Shown: positions 45,878 to 53,871, numbered from the stretch's first letter. The stretch is 64,000 bases of DNA from Defluviimonas sp. SAOS-178_SWC (GCF_039830135.1 NZ_CP156081.1:1660001-1724000), one strand, 5' to 3'. Notes: generated by a model from the letters alone, not told the origin. Numbers and translations are program-made.

Positions 45878-46569
45878 GCTGCGTCATCCTGTTGCGATGC
45901 GAGCCAACGCAAATGCGCGGTCTTCTTATCGTCATCGCGCATCGGGTGGGCCTCATATTCTTTACGGAGCTTGCCCCATTTCTGATACGGAATAATCGCA
46001 GTTACATCGCCCGCCCAAGGCCGGAATAGGTAACTGCCGTCAGTCTGTTTTTCAAATAGCTCGGCAAACGTTTTTCTGTTCTTGAATAGCTGAAATTCAA
46101 GCTCATCCTCGATTGTACCGCGCTCTTTCCGCCGTTTCTCGGCACTTTCAAAAAGTGCGACTAGCGAGTCGTATTGCGGGCCGCTGATTATCGTTCCAGT
46201 TGGCGTGTGGACTCGCGTCCCGTCTGCGTTTCTTTTGAAACGCAAGCGCGGGTGCGAAAGTGTATCGGTTGCTTCTGTCGCCAGATCGCCAAAAGCTACG
46301 GCCTTGACCGGCTCGGCCTCGGGCCGATTATTCAGCGCTGATTCAATTGCTGCCAGCGCCTTGGACGAAACGATTACATCGGGCTGCGGCTTGAACGAGA
46401 AATGACCAATTGCGGAGTCCGGAAGTTTGATCGGCGGGCCGTTTGGTGATTCAACCAATAGCGATTTAGCGTCCGGAAGGTGTTTAAAGAGGCCAAGCAC
46501 GTTTCCAGATTTTACAATTTCGGGAAATTCTCGACGCAGAAAATTTGTGATATCTCCAACCGTTCTCAT
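45874..46569 (-). CDS. Hypothetical element protein
   Basis: A 231-residue soluble protein (MRTVGDITNFLRREFPEIVK at the start; tail HLRWLASQQDDAA). It has no recognisable domain. It is the first gene of an overlapping run with the two small ORFs downstream and may be co-transcribed with the HTH gene pair upstream. Confidence 0.5.
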   Translation of the reverse strand: MRTVGDITNFLRREFPEIVKSGNVLGLFKHLPDAKSLLVESPNGPPIKLPDSAIGHFSFKPQPDVIVSSKALAAIESALNNRPEAEPVKAVAFGDLATEATDTLSHPRLRFKRNADGTRVHTPTGTIISGPQYDSLVALFESAEKRRKERGTIEDELEFQLFKNRKTFAELFEKQTDGSYLFRPWAGDVTAIIPYQKWGKLRKEYEAHPMRDDDKKTAHLRWLASQQDDAA

Positions 46570-46611
46570 GGTGAAAAATGTCCTTACGTTTTTATGGGGC
46601 TGGTGGGGGCG

Positions 46612-46634
46612 GCGGAAGCGCGGGGCGCTTCCGC
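46612..46634 (-). terminator. Hairpin between element operons
   Basis: A perfect 9-bp stem, GCGGAAGCG with CGCTTCCGC, and a CGGGG loop. It lies 20 bp after the stop of the 164-residue gene on the minus strand. There is no immediate T-run, so it may attenuate rather than fully terminate. Confidence 0.5.
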
Positions 46635-46653
46635 GTGTGGATTGATATGCCGA

Positions 46654-47148
46654 TCACCGGGCGAGTCCTTCACGTCTCGCCGCTGCGATACGCATAGCGG
46701 GCGTGGGCTGACTGAGCACCCGCGCGAGGGCAGCACCTTCCTCTGAAGGTGTCAGCGGTCGTGACGTCTGCGCCTCGCCCCCGGCCTTCCCGTGGCGGCG
46801 GGCTTCGTTTAGTGCATTGACCGCGCCCATAAAGCCGGGGCGGTCGGTAGGTTCCTGTTCCGCCGCGAGCGCGGCCTCATACGCCGCTGTAACTTCGCGG
46901 TCCCGGAGGGCCTGCGCCACAGGAGCGAGGCCCTGAGCTTCCGTCTTCCACCGGTCGGAAAGAGCATCCTCGGTCAAAACAGCGAGTCTAACGGACGGGA
47001 GCGAAATGAGCTGGTCCCGGTCGGCTACGGTAACCCCGAATTCGGTCTCAATCCTCGCCGACACCTCGGCCACCGTAGCCTCCCAACGGGAGGCTAGTCT
47101 TGGATCGGATGAGACGAGTGCGCGGAATTGATCGTAAGAGTCAGACAT
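46654..47148 (-). CDS. Hypothetical element protein, partner of the HTH gene
   Basis: A 164-residue, Ala/Glu/Arg-rich and largely helical protein (FRALVSSDPRLASRWEATV). The conserved-looking C-terminus, AMRIAAARREGLAR, could be a binding tail. Its start abuts the stop of the HTH-like gene, so translation is coupled. Not recognised; a morphogenesis-interfering or DNA-packaging accessory role is possible but unsupported. Confidence 0.5.
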   Translation of the reverse strand: MSDSYDQFRALVSSDPRLASRWEATVAEVSARIETEFGVTVADRDQLISLPSVRLAVLTEDALSDRWKTEAQGLAPVAQALRDREVTAAYEAALAAEQEPTDRPGFMGAVNALNEARRHGKAGGEAQTSRPLTPSEEGAALARVLSQPTPAMRIAAARREGLAR

Positions 47149-47661
47149 TTATACTACCTCATTGTAAATATGTGTCGCGTTAGCGATTGAAAAAGCGGCG
47201 GCGAAATCTGCCCAATCCTCGGGCATTTCGCGGAAGTCATTGAGAATGGCGGCGCGATAGACGGTCGGATTACAAACGAGCTGCCATTGGAGCGCATCGA
47301 GGAACCCAGAGAACCCACCCGCCGGGAAGGCCCTTCCGAGTCCTTCGCCAAAGCGCGTGCGAATGTCCGCCATACGATCCTTGGCCCTTTCATCCATCCA
47401 CCGATGGAGCGCTTTACCATTCCGGACGGCCTCGGCAGCCGGGCCAACATAATAAGGATCACCGTCATTGGACGCGGTCGCGATCAAATCTGGCACCGCC
47501 CGGCGAAGGCGCGGCGAGGACATGAGGGGCAAGACGAGAACGAGATTAAAGATTTTCTTCGGACCGTCCCGACGACACGGGATTCCGGCCATTTTCTGCG
47601 AAACGGACGGCGGCGTTAAACCTGTCGATTCAATGATATCTCGTGTGGAAACTTCTAACAT
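47149..47661 (-). CDS. Winged-HTH-like element regulator
   Basis: A 170-residue protein. Residues 1-45 look like a DNA-binding helix-turn-helix with a wing: STRDIIESTGLTPPSVSQKM, then PCRRDGPKKIFNLVLVL. This arrangement resembles excisionase or terminase-small-subunit (Nu1-like) domains. The rest is unassigned. I chose the ATG at 47661; the open frame continues into a repeat region. Inverted repeats TTGACTTT/AAAGTCAA at 47680-47724 lie just upstream and could be its control site. Confidence 0.55.
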   Translation of the reverse strand: MLEVSTRDIIESTGLTPPSVSQKMAGIPCRRDGPKKIFNLVLVLPLMSSPRLRRAVPDLIATASNDGDPYYVGPAAEAVRNGKALHRWMDERAKDRMADIRTRFGEGLGRAFPAGGFSGFLDALQWQLVCNPTVYRAAILNDFREMPEDWADFAAAFSIANATHIYNEVV

Positions 47662-48047
47662 ATGGGCCTGTATTTTTGCTTGACTTTCTGAGAATAAGAT
47701 GCACCAAAACGAATCAAAAGTCAACGAATCGCGAAAAACGGTGCACGAATTTAAAGGTATCGGGCGAATGGTTTTATGGAATCCGACCGAAGTTAAAGAA
47801 ACCGCAGCCCGGTAAAGCATTCGCCGGAAAGTCATTCGCCGGAAAGTCATTCGCGCTAACGCGCGCAATCATTCGCCCTAACGCGCGCGATCATTTGCCC
47901 CATAAGCAAAAAGGCCCGCTAACGCGGGCAGTAGCTCAAGGCTGTGACACCCACCCGGCATTCAGGGGCACTGGTCACCAGAGCGCTTGAAAGCTGGTCG
48001 TCATGCGCTACTGTACGATGCGCAACCATCGGCTCACATTGGAAAAC
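47662..48047. other. Regulatory and repeat-rich intergenic region
   Basis: This gap holds the inverted repeat TTGACTTT (47680-47687) and AAAGTCAA (47717-47724). It also holds two 15-bp tandem repeats ATTCGCCGGAAAGTC (47819-47833; 47834-47848), then two 22-bp near-repeats containing CTAACGCGCGC (47849-47870; 47871-47892), and a GCCCGC-TAAC-GCGGGC hairpin (47914-47929). The divergent genes on either side probably have their promoters here. Confidence 0.6.
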
Positions 48048-48596
48048 ATGGAACTTCTCACAAACGTACCGCTAGCCCAGCTTATTGCGTACACATGCCT
48101 AACCCTCACCTCAGTGATCGTTGCCAGCGTTTCGCTGAACTTCTCATATCGGCAAAGCTTCGGGTGGAAGCCAATACTATTGGTATGGACGCACGGTCTC
48201 GCGAGCAGCGCAGTGAAGCGCCCATCTGGTGGTGACAGGGGAGTTGACGCTATTGTGCATTTCGAAGTTTGGAACCGTCACTCATACCCCATTACAATCG
48301 ACGGCGCTGAGGTCAAGTTCAACCAAGTCAAGATAGATGATGCTGTGCATCGAATGGCAGGCACCTCCCGCTGGTCCGTTGATAGAAATGGCAAATGTAG
48401 CTACCACGAACGCATCGCAGTGAAGGGGGGAGACCGCTGCGAATTTGAGCTGCGTGTGTCGATGGCGGAGCAGAGCCTAGACGCAATTGACGACTGGATA
48501 GACGTCAAGATTCGCTACTTCGATCCTCGCCGGGAAAGGCACAAATCCATTGCAACAAAGTATCGCTATCATTTTAGGGTTGGATTGCAGTACTAA
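48048..48596 (+). CDS. Single-pass membrane protein, element cargo
   Basis: A 182-residue protein. Residues of about 8-32 form one hydrophobic segment (LIAYTCLTLTSVIVASVSLN); the remaining 150 residues are a soluble domain with beta-strand-like alternation (VHFEVWNRHSYPITIDGAEV). The ATG at 48048 is used although the frame is open from 48003. It is convergent with the integrase gene, and its GC content is lower than that of its neighbours. No family recognised. Confidence 0.5.
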   Translation: MELLTNVPLAQLIAYTCLTLTSVIVASVSLNFSYRQSFGWKPILLVWTHGLASSAVKRPSGGDRGVDAIVHFEVWNRHSYPITIDGAEVKFNQVKIDDAVHRMAGTSRWSVDRNGKCSYHERIAVKGGDRCEFELRVSMAEQSLDAIDDWIDVKIRYFDPRRERHKSIATKYRYHFRVGLQY

Positions 48597-48610
48597 ACCA
48601 CTTCCATTCA

Positions 48611-50143
48611 CTACCAATACGTAATAGCGTCCAGCGCCTTCCGCATCATTTCCAGCCCGTGCGGAGTATCGCCCAGCCCGGTCTTATAGTGACGCAGTTT
48701 CCCTTGGCCAGACACGTGGCCAATGATGCCCCTAATGATATCGTCCGACATGCCGTCTTGCCGCGTAAGGCGCTCCACCAGCGTATCTTTGGTGCTGTAG
48801 AGCACGTGCCTATCATTGGCGAAGCCCGCCCCCCGTATGAGCTTCGTAAATTGGTCTGACATGGTCGTCGCGATGGAAGCGGGCACGCCTTCGAAGCCCC
48901 CAGCGGCGAGGAAGTCGGGAAGATCGGCGATTGCCCGCGCAAGCGGTATCTTCCGCCCCCGGGTCTTCGTTTCGCGGATGGTAAGAACGCCTTTCTTCAC
49001 GTCACCATCGCGGAGCTTGAAAATTTCGGCGGGGCGCATACCGGAGTACAGGGCCACACGGAACGCCATGATGAAGGCGGCGCGGCGCTCCGGCGTCAGC
49101 CGGGAATTGGAGTCCGGGGCCCATTCGTCGCTGACAAGGCCCCACACTGCCTTTAGTTCGTCATCGTCAAAGGCTTGCCAGCGGCGATCCTCAACCGTTG
49201 TCGAGACGGTCGGCATATTGAGGGCCGGGAAGATGAGACCTTCATACGCTTCCTTTTCCGCCGCCGCCCATCGCCACAACGTCTTGAAAGAGTCGAAGTG
49301 TTTGGCGACGGTTTGCGGGCTGACTCCATCAGTCACCAGCCGGTCGCGGTGGCGCTGTAGAATTGGCTTTGTGTAGTGGGTCAACTGGTGATTGCCCTCC
49401 GCCGCCGTCAGTCGCCGAATGAAGGCCTTGTAACTCCGCTGGGTGTTCGCCCGCTTGCCCTCTGAATAGCTGTCCATAAGCTCCGTGATCCGCAAGGAAG
49501 CGTCCCCCGCCGTCGCGGGGGTGACTTCGCTCAACCGGGCGTCCAGTGCGGTCTTAAACGCATCAAACATAACACCCGCCACCGGGTCCGCCGGGCGCGT
49601 CGGGTGCATGATATCGGCAAGGGCATTACCCACAGGATCGTCAGCGGGCAGGCGGTCCAGATACGACCGATCACCGAACGCAAACGCGGCGAACGTCGCC
49701 AATAGGTCGCGCTCGTCGGACAGGCCCCGGACTCGCTTCATCTTGTCTTCTGTCTGCCGCCACAGGTCGGCGGCAGCGGGTGCTTGGGCAGCGGCAGCTA
49801 GGGCGATGCCCCGGGCTTGTTCCGCGTCTTCAGGGGCCACCACAGCGCCCGGGGGGAGGGTGGCGGCTAGGACGGCGCCAAGCTGGACTCCCTTCGCCGT
49901 CTCTTCCGCCTGACGGCGGCGAGTCCAAGCTTCCTGCGCCTCACCTGTGGCAAGCTGGGCGATCATGTCGTCATGTTCGCGCGTCAAGGACCGGCACTTG
50001 TCCAGAGCCCCGAGATAATCGGACCCAAGCGAGAAATCCCAGACCGCTTTTCCGACGATTTCTTGAAGGGGCCGGGGGACCTTCCGTTGATACTTCCAGC
50101 GCCCGGATTTCGTCTTGTGGAAGTGCGGAATTGCCTTGGTCAT
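48611..50143 (-). CDS. int: Tyrosine integrase of the element
   Basis: A 510-residue recombinase for the tRNA-Val att site. The N-terminus (HFHKTKSGRWKYQRKVPRPL) resembles DUF6538-type integrases; a central SAM-like DNA-binding domain (LMDSYSEGKRANTQRSYKAF) and the catalytic domain follow. The first catalytic Arg is R370 in YSGMRPAEI, then H476 and nucleophile Y486 in HYKTG. The usual H-x-x-R box is replaced by Y449-S-T-K452. I chose the ATG at 50143 (another at 50155 is possible); upstream sequence is att DNA. It lies 121 bp from attR. Confidence 0.88.
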   Translation of the reverse strand: MTKAIPHFHKTKSGRWKYQRKVPRPLQEIVGKAVWDFSLGSDYLGALDKCRSLTREHDDMIAQLATGEAQEAWTRRRQAEETAKGVQLGAVLAATLPPGAVVAPEDAEQARGIALAAAAQAPAAADLWRQTEDKMKRVRGLSDERDLLATFAAFAFGDRSYLDRLPADDPVGNALADIMHPTRPADPVAGVMFDAFKTALDARLSEVTPATAGDASLRITELMDSYSEGKRANTQRSYKAFIRRLTAAEGNHQLTHYTKPILQRHRDRLVTDGVSPQTVAKHFDSFKTLWRWAAAEKEAYEGLIFPALNMPTVSTTVEDRRWQAFDDDELKAVWGLVSDEWAPDSNSRLTPERRAAFIMAFRVALYSGMRPAEIFKLRDGDVKKGVLTIRETKTRGRKIPLARAIADLPDFLAAGGFEGVPASIATTMSDQFTKLIRGAGFANDRHVLYSTKDTLVERLTRQDGMSDDIIRGIIGHVSGQGKLRHYKTGLGDTPHGLEMMRKALDAITYW

Positions 50144-50164
50144 GGTGGGCCTCATCGGGAAAAA

Positions 50165-50198
50165 GTATGGTAACTTACCCCCGAAAAGTATGGTAATT
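50165..50198. repeat. Right arm-type repeats of the element
   Basis: GTATGGTAACT at 50165 and GTATGGTAATT at 50188, 23 bp apart with ACCCCC between, mirror the spacing at the left end. They overlap the integrase promoter region. Confidence 0.65.
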
Positions 50199-50264
50199 TG
50201 GCCCATTTGGAAAGAGGAAAAGTGTAAAACGCCTTGTTTATAAGGGAAAAAGATGAAAATGGAT

Positions 50265-50289
50265 GGTTCAAATCCCTCATCACCCACCA
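50265..50289. repeat. attR core
   Basis: An exact copy of the last 25 bases of tRNA-Val(CAC), without the rest of the tRNA. A CCTTGTTTATAAGG sequence similar to the origin-region motif lies just inside, at 50232-50245. Confidence 0.9.
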
Positions 50290-50400
50290 TCCCCCTAATC
50301 TCATGAATCCGCCCGACGCCGAAAGTGCGTGAGCTTTACGCCGCTTCAACGCCAAGGCGATCAGATAAGGTCTTTCCTTCCGCCCGAAAGGCCGCCCGCC

Positions 50401-50616
50401 GTGAGCATCTTGCGCAAATATCTCAAACCGACATCGCTGACCTGGCTCGCCTCGGCCCTGCCGCTTGCCGCCGGGCTCTTCGTCGCGTTCGAGCCGGTTC
50501 ATCATCTCGTCGAATGGTCGAAGGCCGTCAGCCTGACCTTCGGCGGCACGTCACCGTACATCCTGATCAATGCCGGCCTTGTCGGGATCGGGTTGCGCGG
50601 TGCGGTGCGCCCGTGA
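50401..50616 (+). CDS. Small membrane protein
   Basis: A protein of 71 residues with two hydrophobic segments (LTWLASALPLAAGLFVAF; YILINAGLVGIGL). The GTG at 50401 is the most plausible start; an upstream GTG at 50329 is in frame. No family recognised. Confidence 0.5.
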   Translation: MSILRKYLKPTSLTWLASALPLAAGLFVAFEPVHHLVEWSKAVSLTFGGTSPYILINAGLVGIGLRGAVRP

Positions 50617-50701
50617 TCCCGCGAGTTGTCGTCGGTCGGGGGGCGGTCTACACAGGCGCCGGCAGTGCCGGGGGCGGCACCCTCTGCCTCAAGGGAAAAA
50701 G

Positions 50702-51283
50702 ATGGCGCAGCATCCGGAACTCTACATCCTCCGCCACGGCGAGACCGAATGGAATGCCGAGGGCCGCATCCAGGGCCGGCTTGATTCGCGCCTGACCGCG
50801 CGCGGCCGCGATCAGGCGCGGCGCCAGGGAGAGATCCTTCGCGGGGCCGGAGTTTCGGAGGCGACACACGACTTCTGGGTCAGCCCGCAGGGCAGGGCGC
50901 AGGAAACCGCCGCGATCGCCCTGAGCGGGCTCTCGGCCGCGCCGCTCGTCGATTCGCGGCTGCGCGAGATCAGCCTCGGCCCCTTTGACGGACTGACGCG
51001 GGCCGAGATCGGCGCGCGATATCCCGACGCCTTCGCCGAGACCGATCCGTTCCTCTGGTACGATACCCCGCCAGGCGGGGAGGGGTTCGCCGCGCTCGCG
51101 GCGCGGCTTGGCGCGTTCCTTTCCGAAATCGAACGGCCGGCGGTCATCGTCGCGCACGGGATCGTGTCGCGCTTCCTGCGCGGGGCGGTGCTTGACCTCG
51201 ACCTTGACGGGATCGCGGCCCTGCCGGGCGGGCAGGGCGTCGTTTTCCACCTGAAAGACGGGGTTCAGACCTGTCTCGTCTGA
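50702..51283 (+). CDS. Histidine phosphatase family protein
   Basis: A 193-residue phosphatase with the branch-1 motif LRHGETEWN (phospho-acceptor H12, R11) and the second catalytic His in VAHGIVSR. It resembles small phosphoglycerate-mutase-like phosphatases; the substrate is unknown. ATG at 50702. Confidence 0.88.
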   Translation: MAQHPELYILRHGETEWNAEGRIQGRLDSRLTARGRDQARRQGEILRGAGVSEATHDFWVSPQGRAQETAAIALSGLSAAPLVDSRLREISLGPFDGLTRAEIGARYPDAFAETDPFLWYDTPPGGEGFAALAARLGAFLSEIERPAVIVAHGIVSRFLRGAVLDLDLDGIAALPGGQGVVFHLKDGVQTCLV

Positions 51284-51329
51284 TCGAGGCTTGCCCGAAA
51301 CGCCGGCAGCGGCTAAACGCTCCGCCAGC

Positions 51330-51405
<76 letters not shown>

Positions 51406-51542
51406 TATTCCCATTGGATTTTCCACAGATTTGCGAAGTGTTCCGCAGTTCATTCCCCAGCTGCGACCGGCAATCAAAAACCTTGCGCAAATCGTCCGGC
51501 TGCGCTTGACGGGGGGGGCGGCGATGCCTATTACACGCTCCA

Positions 51543-51673
51543 CGCTCGGGCGGCGATCCGGGCGGGTGGACACGCGGTTGTAGCTCAGTCGGTTAGAGTA
51601 CCGGCCTGTCACGCCGGGGGTCGCGGGTTCGAGCCCCGTCAACCGCGCCACCACCCCCGGATCGCCCGAGCGC
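51543..51673 (+). repeat. Complementary flanks that bracket the first tRNA-Asp
   Basis: CGCTCGGG, CGATCCGGG and GGTGG in the 5' flank pair in order with the 3' flank 51651-51672, leaving two small bulges on the 5' side (about 22 pairs). The tRNA would sit at the end of a long stem, as for processing stems of rRNA and tRNA precursors. Confidence 0.6.
51574..51650 (+). tRNA. tRNA-Asp(GTC), first copy
   Basis: A 77-nt cloverleaf. The anticodon arm CCGGC-CTGTCAC-GCCGG gives anticodon GTC and the 3' end is encoded. It is flanked by complementary sequences (51543-51569 and 51651-51673). Confidence 0.95.
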
Positions 51674-51708
51674 GTCCCGCAAGGGACAGCCACAAAAAGG
51701 CACCATGC

Positions 51709-51785
51709 GCGGTTGTAGCTCAGTCGGTTAGAGTACCGGCCTGTCACGCCGGGGGTCGCGGGTTCGAGCCCCGTCAACCGCGCCA
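51709..51785 (+). tRNA. tRNA-Asp(GTC), second copy
   Basis: 77 nt, identical in sequence to the copy at 51574-51650, with anticodon GTC. Its flanks do not share the long complementary stem seen around the first copy. Confidence 0.95.
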
Positions 51786-52047
51786 CTTTTCCATCTGATC
51801 AGGTTGTTCGTCCCACGCCGCGACTTGCGGGAACCTGACGCGATCCTCAATTTTCTGTATGAATCCTCGCGCCGGAACACGGATCATCACGAACGCCCTA
51901 ACGCCCCTGTGAAAATCCCGCGAGGCGCCTCATCTCTCCGGTCGAGGGCCGAGGCCCGCCGGACGCAGGACGCGCCGACGCGACGGGTTGGGACGGCCCC
52001 GGGAAGTGTCAGGCCGGAAGGTCCCGCCTGAAACGAGGAGTTCCATC

Positions 52048-52710
52048 ATGTTCCGCACATTTCTTTCCGCTTCGGCGGCAGCCCTTCTGCTCTCGACGGC
52101 AGGTATCGCCTTCGCGTCCGACATGGATACGACCGGCACGATCAAGTCGCTCGATGCGGCCGCGCGCCATGTCGCGCTGACCAACGGGATGGAGTTCTCG
52201 GTGCCCGAAACCGTCCATTTCGAAGGGGTGCGCCCGGGCGATGTCGTCGTGATCAACTGGTCGCAGACGGGTCAGAAGCGGCAGGCGCTGTCGATCAGCC
52301 CGGCGGGCGGGATGGCGGCGACGGGCGTGGTCAAGGCCGAGAGCGTCGAAGGCAAGACCCTGACGCTGGAGAACGGCGTGACCTACAGCCTCGCCGATGG
52401 TGTGACGGCTGGCGGATTGAAACCGGGGGACCGCGTCATGGTGACCTGGGACAAGGTCGGGACCACGTTCCAGGCGCTTTCGGTCAGCCCCCTGACCCAT
52501 GAGGACGTGACCGCCGCAGTGAAATCGGTGAGCGTCGAGGGCAAGACGATCACGCTGGCGGACGGCACCAGCTATACGGTGGCCGACGGGGTGCCGCTGG
52601 GCGGATACAAGCCGGGCGACCTTGTGACGGTCATCTGGGACCAGAACGGCGGTGGCGGCCGTCAGGCGCTGGACATCATGCCGACGGACGACATGGGCGG
52701 CAAGGGCTGA
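52048..52710 (+). CDS. Exported protein with three DUF1344-like repeats
   Basis: A 220-residue protein with a signal peptide (FLSASAAALLLSTAGIAFAS) and three tandem repeats of about 60 residues. Each has the pattern of a short strand, LT/ITLxDG, and a PGDxVxVxWDQ-type end, as in DUF1344 beta-rich proteins. Probably periplasmic; function unknown. CGAGGAG precedes the ATG. Confidence 0.72.
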   Translation: MFRTFLSASAAALLLSTAGIAFASDMDTTGTIKSLDAAARHVALTNGMEFSVPETVHFEGVRPGDVVVINWSQTGQKRQALSISPAGGMAATGVVKAESVEGKTLTLENGVTYSLADGVTAGGLKPGDRVMVTWDKVGTTFQALSVSPLTHEDVTAAVKSVSVEGKTITLADGTSYTVADGVPLGGYKPGDLVTVIWDQNGGGGRQALDIMPTDDMGGKG

Positions 52711-52734
52711 TCCCGTCGCCATCTTGCGGGAGAG

Positions 52735-52758
52735 CGGGGGCCTTCGGGCCCCCGTTTT
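52735..52758 (+). terminator. Intrinsic terminator after the DUF1344-like gene
   Basis: CGGGGGCC-TTCG-GGCCCCCG hairpin followed by TTTT. Confidence 0.88.
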
Positions 52759-52837
52759 CGTGCGCCCGCGCGGTTTCGCCTCAGTGCCCCGCCGGTCAGG
52801 CTCGGCTAGTCATCGACGAGAATATGCGGAGCAGCGA

Positions 52838-53059
52838 ATGGACTTTCTCGACAGGATCCCGATGAGCCTTGTGGTGCTGGTGGCCCTGACGCTTGGCCTC
52901 GCGCCGTTCGTTCCTGAACCGCATATCTGGGAGAAACTGAAGATGCTGGCGGCGGGCACGCTGAGCCGGCCGATCGACATCTTCGACCTTCTGCTCCACG
53001 CCGCGCCATGGGCAGTGCTGATCGCGAAGCTGATCCGCATGGCGCTGACACGCGGGTAG
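52838..53059 (+). CDS. Small two-segment membrane protein
   Basis: A 73-residue protein: MDFLDRIPMSLVVLVALTLG begins a first hydrophobic segment, and a second lies near IFDLLLHAAPWAVLIAKLI. The family occurs widely in Rhodobacterales-like genomes as a hypothetical protein. Function unknown. Confidence 0.6.
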   Translation: MDFLDRIPMSLVVLVALTLGLAPFVPEPHIWEKLKMLAAGTLSRPIDIFDLLLHAAPWAVLIAKLIRMALTRG

Positions 53060-53124
53060 GGCGGGCTGTCGCGAGGCAAAGGCCGCGCGCCCGGACATCG
53101 AGCATTGCAAGGGCCGTCGCTCCT

Positions 53125-53871
53125 CTAGCGCAGTGGCACGCCACATATCGCCTCGGCTTTCGGGGCGCAGGGGGCGTTGGGGGACGTGCGCCAGCATTGC
53201 GTTTCGACCTTTTCAGTCCACCATGCGTAGATTGGGCGTGGTGGCCCGTCGGTTGCATCGGATCTGACTGGCAAAGCATCGTATGCCTCGGCCGTGAGAA
53301 GCGCGCGCAGCGATAGCTTTTCGAAACCGACAAAGGTCGGACGGGTGACCTTCCCCTTCGTCGTCCGGGGATCGTTGGTGAGAAAACAACTGAACGAGTG
53401 ATCGTTCGGCACGATGTGCGACCAGTAGTAGTGACTCCCGGTCACATGCGGGAGTTGCCAATGATCGCCTTCACGAAATGCGTCCCTGCATACATCGCGG
53501 AGCGGCGTGCTGTGCATCGCGTCTGGGCCGAAGGGAAGGTCGAGATAGTCGGGGCCGTCGGACTTGACGACAATGGGACTGTACGGGGGGCCTTTCAGAC
53601 CCCCTGGGATGGCGATCCGCTTCTGATAGCAGCCGATCGTCGCGACCGCGGTTTCTCCTCCAGGCGCCTCGTCTGACGAAACCTGCACCGTGACGCGCAG
53701 CGCGGACCCGGTCGCCCAGTTTTCCCGGTTCCAGGCATCGGCTTCCGCCTGCAATCGGGCATACTTCCGAGGGTAGAGAATTTCGGTTTCAAAATAGAAC
53801 CACCCGATCCCGCAAACGAAAAGCGCGACCGGTATTCCGATCAGCAACAAGACTATCTTCAAGACACTCAA
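53125..53871 (-). CDS. Membrane-anchored hypothetical protein
   Basis: A 248-residue protein with one N-terminal hydrophobic segment (KIVLLLIGIPVALFVCGIGW) and an extracytoplasmic-type domain containing several cysteines. No family recognised. Sequence to 54046 beyond its start has no gene I can support. Confidence 0.5.
   Translation of the reverse strand: MSVLKIVLLLIGIPVALFVCGIGWFYFETEILYPRKYARLQAEADAWNRENWATGSALRVTVQVSSDEAPGGETAVATIGCYQKRIAIPGGLKGPPYSPIVVKSDGPDYLDLPFGPDAMHSTPLRDVCRDAFREGDHWQLPHVTGSHYYWSHIVPNDHSFSCFLTNDPRTTKGKVTRPTFVGFEKLSLRALLTAEAYDALPVRSDATDGPPRPIYAWWTEKVETQCWRTSPNAPCAPKAEAICGVPLR

Larger units (their letters stand above)
34607..50289. mobile_element. Integrated satellite-like element in tRNA-Val(CAC)
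   Basis: A 15.7-kb insert bounded by an exact 25-bp direct repeat of the tRNA 3' end. Inside each end lie paired integrase-arm-like repeats. Contents are a tyrosine integrase at the right end, a serine recombinase, a primase/helicase with an adjacent iteron origin, an HTH protein, small unassigned ORFs, a tape-measure-like gene and low-GC cargo. Base composition is visibly lower in GC than the flanks. No terminase, portal, capsid or lysis genes are recognisable, so it resembles a phage satellite or reduced prophage rather than a full phage. Confidence 0.85.

Noticed and set aside
50144..50290. Upstream extension of the integrase frame starting MVGDEGFEPS
   Set aside because: The sequence is antisense to the tRNA-Val fragment and arm repeats at attR; the conserved integrase N-terminus begins at 50143.
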